A stretch of DNA of 27,016 nucleotides from Lasiodiplodia sp. COLG20 (Eukaryota; Ascomycota; Dothideomycetes; Botryosphaeriales; Botryosphaeriaceae). The translations under genes were made by a program, and so were the position numbers. Numbering within the stretch: position 1 is the first letter of the stretch; each line of letters opens with the position of its first letter. Location: the NCBI GenBank assembly GCA_009801085.1, contig VNWV01000069.1, positions 1-27,016 on the forward strand. The letters run 5' to 3'. Below the pieces are notes generated by a model, which saw only the letters and a list, made by a program, of their open reading frames with translations, had not been told where the DNA came from and made no database searches. This document shows, in pieces, positions 22,618-27,016 of this stretch.

Positions 22618-23779
22618 TGTGAGGATTTCGCACTAGGTGAGACGGTTATGAAAGAAAATAGCTGAGACGAGACGAGAAGAAAGCTCAATTGGCAACCAAT
22701 TGAGGACCAATGGGTAGGGAAACACGGGTAGTCGGTGAGAGATGATGAGAGAGAAAAAGTCAAGAGGAACCGCAAGTTCAAGACGCAGACATGGCAGCTA
22801 TAACTATTCAAGACTGCGGGTCCGGAAGACGCGCTGCAGCGGAGCTGCGCGCAATGTCGCGATTCCACCCAAGCATCGCGAAGCGGGGGTCGTCGATGGT
22901 CTGAGCGATCTGCAGGGGCCCAGCGTCGAGTGGCACTGCAGCTTCGTCCTGACTCCCGAGAACTTGCTGTGATAAGCACCGTCGGGACGAGGGGCAGAGC
23001 GGGGGAAACGCGTCCGGATCACGGTTGGGGTTTACGCGCGCTGCATGTCGCAATCTTAGTCGTCCCTGACATCATAGCGGTCGTGCTTGGCACGTGATTT
23101 TCTTATCCAGCGATGGTACAAATCACCAAAACTTGAGCCTCACAGGCTCACGGTGCTACCCCGTGGAGCATTGGCAGGTCAGTTTGTTGATATCCATCTC
23201 GCTATTGCCATTCCTCCAGTTTTCGGATCGATGACCCTCCAATCTTGCGGGTACTCACGACGCAACCATGCTTAAAACAACAGACTTTGCTGGAAAGTTC
23301 AAACTCTCGCCATATCCCACCAGTTTTGCCCATGAACGGGTAAGCTTATTCTGCCAGCTGGGAAGCGAGTCAGACGTCTCTGTGCAACCAACGAAATAAG
23401 CCACCGGATATCTGAACGGTAACGTCCTCTCAAGTTTTTGATTGATCGCACGACGCCAATGATCAGACCCAAAAGGCAATTTACAATAAATTCGCTCAAT
23501 TGTATCATCAAATATCCAGGCGAATTTTATACAATGAAAGCCGAAAGCAGAAAGGCAATGAAGCCGATGGTATCCTACGTCGCCTAAGAAACTTCAAATG
23601 TGTCCTGTCCACAACGCCTTGGATCCGTGATTGGACTTGCTTCTACTATCCAATCGTCCTAGCGCCGATTATGCATCCCTCAAAACAATGCAGCTGAAAA
23701 GTATTACCCTCCTCCTCTCGTCGCTAATTACCGTCATGCATTCTTCATAGTTGGGTCTGAGCTTTCCCTCGGTTATCGT
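22618..23779. other. Upstream region of the DszC/SfnB-type gene
   Basis: This 1.16-kb spacer lies between two minus-strand genes, holding the promoter of the monooxygenase-like gene and the 3' UTR of the OXR1 gene. Open frames here (minus 22596-22979, minus 22808-23053, plus 23500-23697) are short and show no motif. No gene is recognised. Confidence 0.55.
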
Positions 23780-24938
23780 TCAACCGATAAACCACAGCTC
23801 AACTCCCATGACGTCGAACTTCTCGCCTTCGTCGCTGAGAGGCTCGTTGCCGAATGTAGGGCAGGAGCTAGAGATGCCGTTCTCGAGGTTGTCGTCTAAC
23901 CAGAGGCCATAATGACCGTCACTAGTTGGAACAGGTCAGCATTACCATTTCCACACAAGGCGGCAAGAACACTTACCCTCCGCCTACACTGAGAAACCCT
24001 GTCTCGCAGAACATCATGTAATCGTTTACGCCGCTGTACGGGAATGCTTTGAATCTAATTCTCTCGGGTGTGCTGGCACCGCTGCCACCATTGCTCGGAG
24101 CATTCGAGTTGGGCGGGCTGAGGTGGTGTTTCGGCTGTGCTATTGTCGTCATGCGCTGGGCGTTTGTGGTATCGGCCGAGGGTGGCGGCGGGAGCGAGGC
24201 GAGGCTAGGCAGGCCAGGCAGGACGTGAGCCCGCCACAGGAAGCACTCGCCAGTGCCGAAGAAATGCGGATTCGGGTGCGGAGCATCAGTCAGGTATGCG
24301 CCAAATACCTAATCGATGTTAGCTGGACCTGAGCATTGCTGATTTCCTCGATGTGCTGCATTGGTGGGGGGGCTTCGACTTACCCCGCCATCGCCGTCTC
24401 TAACAACCAGGACGTAGCCCCCACGCTTCCCTCGCAGCTCTTCGCAATTTTTGTACAGCGTCGCTAAGCTGACGCCGTCCTGCTCCAAGCTGTACGCGAG
24501 CTTCCACGTTTCCACCAGCTGCAGACGCGGCGGGATCAGCAGCCGGATCTCCTCGGCAAGCTGGCGCGACAGCAGCTTCGAGCGGTCGCTCGTGCCTTCC
24601 TTCCAGCCCTCCAGGTTCAAGGGCGACAGCGGTGGCGGCTGGAACGGCGAGGCATGGCGCCGCGGCGGCGTGTAGACGCCAGGCACCCGGCTGGTGTTCG
24701 GCTTCAGGCCGCCCATGGAGGCGGACGACAGGTCGTTCGACGAGGAGGGCTCGGTCGAGATGCGCCGCAGCAGGCCGGAGACGGTGCGCGAGACGGGGTA
24801 GGTGAAGAAGGAGCCGGCCGAGTAGCGGTTGGTGTTGTTGGACGAGCTGGAGCGGCCCGCCTGCTGGCGGGAGGGGCGCTGTGGCTCCGCTGTTCCTCCG
24901 CCAACGTCCGAGGACGAGATCGGGGCGTAGGCCGACAT
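23780..24938 (-). CDS. OXR1: TLDc-domain protein, oxidation resistance protein 1
   Basis: Three exons: 24938-24384, 24308-23977 and 23921-23780. Introns are 75 nt (gtaagt..attag) and 55 nt (gtaagt..actag), giving 342 residues. The joins give [19 protein letters not shown] and [16 protein letters not shown]. Residues 1-130 are Ser/Pro-rich and probably disordered. The TLDc domain spans about 134-342: [53 protein letters not shown] and the terminal VELWFIG. A low-complexity Pro/Ser/Gly insertion (about 220-268) splits it, as in other fungal OXR1 proteins. Family members bind the V-ATPase (yeast Oxr1 promotes its disassembly) and affect oxidative-stress tolerance. The start is the first ATG of the frame; the open frame continues upstream to a TTG at 25100, so an earlier start through an unseen intron is possible. 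Confidence 0.9.
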
Positions 24939-25826
24939 GTGCTGCTGCGGGGAAGAAGGCGGGCGCTTGCGGCGAGGATTGGCCAATCGGTGGTGGGTGG
25001 GTGTCGCGTGCTGGTGGCTCCTTCGTGACCGGCAGGGAACGAGCGTGGAGAAGTTGGCGTAGGCAAACAGAGGGTGAGCTGATGTGCTTGTTGCGACCAA
25101 GTTTCATAGGCCAAGCCGGCCGACCCCAGAATGTGGCCTGAGCTCCCAGCCACCAAAGACGTAGGGCTGAGTCTGGCCGCGGGCATTCCTTTGCTGCTTG
25201 TCGAAAATAGTTCCTTTTTTGTTTTCAGCGACCGCCGCGACTAGCCGCGCCTGTGTCTCCTGCCTCGACCCCGAACTCCCACCGTCTTTATACCTCGCGC
25301 AAAGTCGGAGCCAAGCCTCAAGAATTGCCTTTTCCGGACGCCTGCACTACGTTACGTAAAGAATCGTGCAGTAGGCTGAGTATTTTGCTGGGCATTACAA
25401 ACCTCCGATGCCAAGCCTCTAGACATGCTTCTCTCCTCAAGTAAAAATCCCAATGAGTTGGCCATGGAAGCTGGGCATTACTAACTTTCCCGCTGCTGGA
25501 TGTTTTACACGAATCGTTACATAAGCGCATCACTCCGCTCCACTCTGTTATATCATGGGCAAGCTTCTAGATGACTGTTCTCAGCTGATTTTTGCCTTTC
25601 ACCTCTCAAACTTGGTGGCACGGGTAAGCTTGGCGGATACGCCATGTCATAGGTGGTTGAAGCTATCGTCCGGGCGTGAATGTATAATTAATTAGAAGAG
25701 GGGATAATTATACCTCAGGGGCTTTTCTTTTCACATATCTGGATTAGTTGTGAACGAATAGTACGAGAATTAGCTACGACAGCTGCTTACGTATTGTAAG
25801 CCCCTCCATAGAAATGAGTGAGTCGG
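24939..25826. other. Spacer between OXR1 and the right-edge gene
   Basis: About 890 bp, holding the OXR1 promoter and the 3' side of the right-edge gene. An exact repeat, GCTGGGCATTAC, occurs at 25387-25398 and 25470-25481. A perfect 9-bp inverted repeat lies at 25682-25713. Open frames (plus 25253-25444, minus 25318-25533) have no recognisable motif. Confidence 0.5.
25682..25713. repeat. Perfect 9-bp A/T-rich inverted repeat
   Basis: GTATAATTA at 25682-25690 and its exact reverse complement TAATTATAC at 25705-25713 are separated by 14 nt. It lies about 115-145 bp after the stop codon of the right-edge gene on the same strand, so a 3'-end hairpin is plausible. Confidence 0.45.
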
Positions 25827-27016
25827 TCACCAGGCCTCACAACACAAGATCCGGCAGCATTCTTGACCAACCCGTGGTACACAATCTACCCAACAAAATG
25901 ACTGCCGTATTACCTGCCCCGTTCTCTCTATTAGAACACCCGTTTTATCCTTGCATTTCCCCCACTTGCCCCTCAGTTTCTCCGGCGTGGCCCTCAGTGC
26001 CTCTCTGCACCTCTTCGGCATGGCTCTCAGTGTCTCTTTGCACTCATCACACGTGGCCGTCAGTTTCTCTCTGCACCTCTCCCGCGTGGCCCTCAGTCTC
26101 TCCCTGCACCTCTCCCACTTGGCCTTCAGTCTATCCCTCCGAGATAGCGGCTGGTCTTGCCCTTCTACCTGCATAGAATCCAAAGAGGTCGCTGACGAAT
26201 CCAAAGACGTCGCTGACCATGCCGACTGATAATTGGCCGCTCCGTCAGTATTTGGCGGCGGTGGGGGTGGGGGTGGTCCGTCAGTATTTGGTACCCTTGT
26301 CTCGGTGTTGCTTGTTGGCTCTGCAGTGTTGCGGCTCTCTGGTGGAGGATTATTTTCTGCTGGTCCGGGGTTGTTCGGTGGTTGACTCCCAAGGGATATG
26401 CGATGCGGGTCGTATTCTGCGGGCCCAGAGTTGCTCGGCGGTTGAGACATTTCATCGTTGTCGTCTTCCGGTGGCATCCTGGTTTCTATTTCTTCAGGGT
26501 TGCTTTCACCCGGAGTTTGAACCTCCGTATTGTTGCCGTCCTGTGTTGGTGTATCATGTTTTCTTTCCTGAGGATCGTTGCCCAGCTTTCGAGGCTCCTC
26601 ACCCGTGTCGTCCTCCGGCGTGCTGTCATCTACCCCTTCAGGGTCCTTGTTCACTACTTGGAGCTTCGTGTATCCGGGGATATATTCCGATGGAGTATGC
26701 TCTGGTTCTTTAGAGTCCGTCGTCGCCGTCTTATAACTGTTTATCGATAGCCGTTCTTCTTCTATCGCTTCAGGTTCTCTCTCTCGCAGTGGAAATTCTT
26801 CGCCATCATCGTCACTCGGGGTCGGATCGCCGAGACCAGGGTCTGGTTCCTCTTGTACTGGTTCTTCTTGTACTGGCTCCTCTTGTACTGGTTCCTCTTG
26901 TACTGGTTCCTCTTGTACTGGTTCCTCTTGTACTGGTTCCTCTTGTACTGGTTCCTCTTGTACTGGTTCCTCTTGTACTGGTTCCTCTTGTACTGGTTCC
27001 TCTTGTACTGGTTCCT
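25827..27016 (-). CDS. Repeat-rich Cys-tailed protein of unknown function (5'-truncated)
   Basis: The minus frame is open from the right edge to the TGA at 25827-25829, 396 codons with no in-frame stop; the start lies beyond the window. I do not recognise the family. In order: eleven EPVQE pentapeptides; an acidic, Pro/Glu/Asp/Asn-rich segment with small internal duplications (PPSNSGPAE/PPNNPGPAE, NTDG around an eight-proline run, SATSLDS twice); then a basic segment of four 11-residue repeats of the form xERCREKLRAT with Cys exactly 11 apart (25986-26117); then a C terminus with six cysteines in its last 22 residues (CWVDC, ECCRILCC). The 11-mers look like amphipathic helices and the terminal Cys pairs like palmitoylation sites, so peripheral membrane association is a guess. 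The frame staying open through several repeat types supports real coding. Confidence 0.6.
   Translation of the reverse strand, partial: EPVQEEPVQEEPVQEEPVQEEPVQEEPVQEEPVQEEPVQEEPVQEEPVQEEPVQEEPDPGLGDPTPSDDDGEEFPLREREPEAIEEERLSINSYKTATTDSKEPEHTPSEYIPGYTKLQVVNKDPEGVDDSTPEDDTGEEPRKLGNDPQERKHDTPTQDGNNTEVQTPGESNPEEIETRMPPEDDNDEMSQPPSNSGPAEYDPHRISLGSQPPNNPGPAENNPPPESRNTAEPTSNTETRVPNTDGPPPPPPPPNTDGAANYQSAWSATSLDSSATSLDSMQVEGQDQPLSRRDRLKAKWERCRERLRATRERCREKLTATCDECKETLRAMPKRCREALRATPEKLRGKWGKCKDKTGVLIERTGQVIRQSFCWVDCVPRVGQECCRILCCEAW
25986..26117 (-). repeat. Four tandem 33-bp units coding 11-residue repeats
   Basis: Four diverged 33-bp units encode WERCRERLRAT, RERCREKLTAT, CDECKETLRAM and PKRCREALRAT. 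A fifth, degraded unit (PEKLRGKWGKC) follows down to 25953. Cys stays at position 4 of every complete unit. The same periodicity is visible on the plus strand as recurring CTCAGT..CTCT..CACCTCT words. Confidence 0.75.
26851..27015 (-). repeat. 15-bp minisatellite, 11 copies, coding EPVQE
   Basis: The plus-strand unit TCTTGTACTGGTTCC is repeated 11 times to the window end. Copies 3-11 are identical; the first two, at the left end of the array, carry one substitution each. Fifteen bp keeps the frame, and the minus strand reads EPVQE repeats in the same frame as the downstream protein. The array is cut by the window edge, so the true copy number is unknown. Confidence 0.9.

Noticed and set aside
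25950..26120. 33-bp periodic region as a CRISPR array
   Set aside because: Units are contiguous and diverged with no unique spacers, they are in frame within an open reading frame, and the genome is eukaryotic.
25814..26229. Plus-strand open frames over the 33-bp repeats
   Set aside because: They also show periodic Ser/Leu/Pro repeats, but are short and end inside the region, while the minus frame stays open for 396 codons through two other repeat types.

Overview
The window is nuclear DNA of a filamentous ascomycete (Pezizomycotina). The evidence is short spliceosomal introns (mostly 53-148 nt, GT..AG with CTRAY-like branch sites), G/C-ending codons in exons, Zn(II)2Cys6 regulator architecture, and families typical of these fungi (fungal AAAP permease, LaeA-like methyltransferase, fungal TLDc/OXR1, fungal peptidase C15). 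The sequence does not fix the class. Both ends lie in low-complexity DNA (a 16-C homopolymer on the left, a 15-bp minisatellite on the right), as if the window were a whole short-read contig.

Layout, left to right. 1-1952: no gene recognised. 1953-8903: a maltose-utilisation (MAL) cluster, consisting of a Zn2Cys6 regulator (minus), an MFS maltose-permease-like transporter (minus, 3 exons) and a GH13 maltase (plus, 3 exons). The permease and maltase are divergent from a 1-kb shared promoter. That promoter holds three copies of a CGG-N-CCG palindrome with conserved flanks and a group of CreA-like sites next to the maltase. 10083-11604: pyroglutamyl-peptidase I (minus), with a 589-nt intron and G-quadruplex-prone tracts. 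12736-14087: FAD-dependent aromatic-ring monooxygenase of the salicylate-hydroxylase type (plus). 15778-17385: AAAP amino-acid transporter (minus, 4 exons). 19520-20649: LaeA-like SAM methyltransferase (plus). 21121-22617: acyl-CoA-dehydrogenase-fold monooxygenase of the DszC/SfnB type (minus, 3 exons). 23780-24938: OXR1/TLDc protein (minus, 3 exons). 25827 to the right edge: the 3' part of an unrecognised gene (minus), encoding an acidic/Pro-rich protein with a pentapeptide minisatellite, 11-residue Cys-containing repeats and a Cys-rich C terminus.

Only the first three genes form an evident functional unit: maltose sensing, uptake and hydrolysis. The rest look like independently regulated metabolic or housekeeping genes separated by 0.5-2.1 kb. 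The freshest material is the repeated promoter element of the MAL cluster, the repeat-built Cys-rich protein at the right edge, two stop-free introns whose length is a multiple of three, and the structured long intron and G4 tracts of the peptidase gene. All exon joins were read by eye from splice consensus and protein-family continuity; no transcript data were available.
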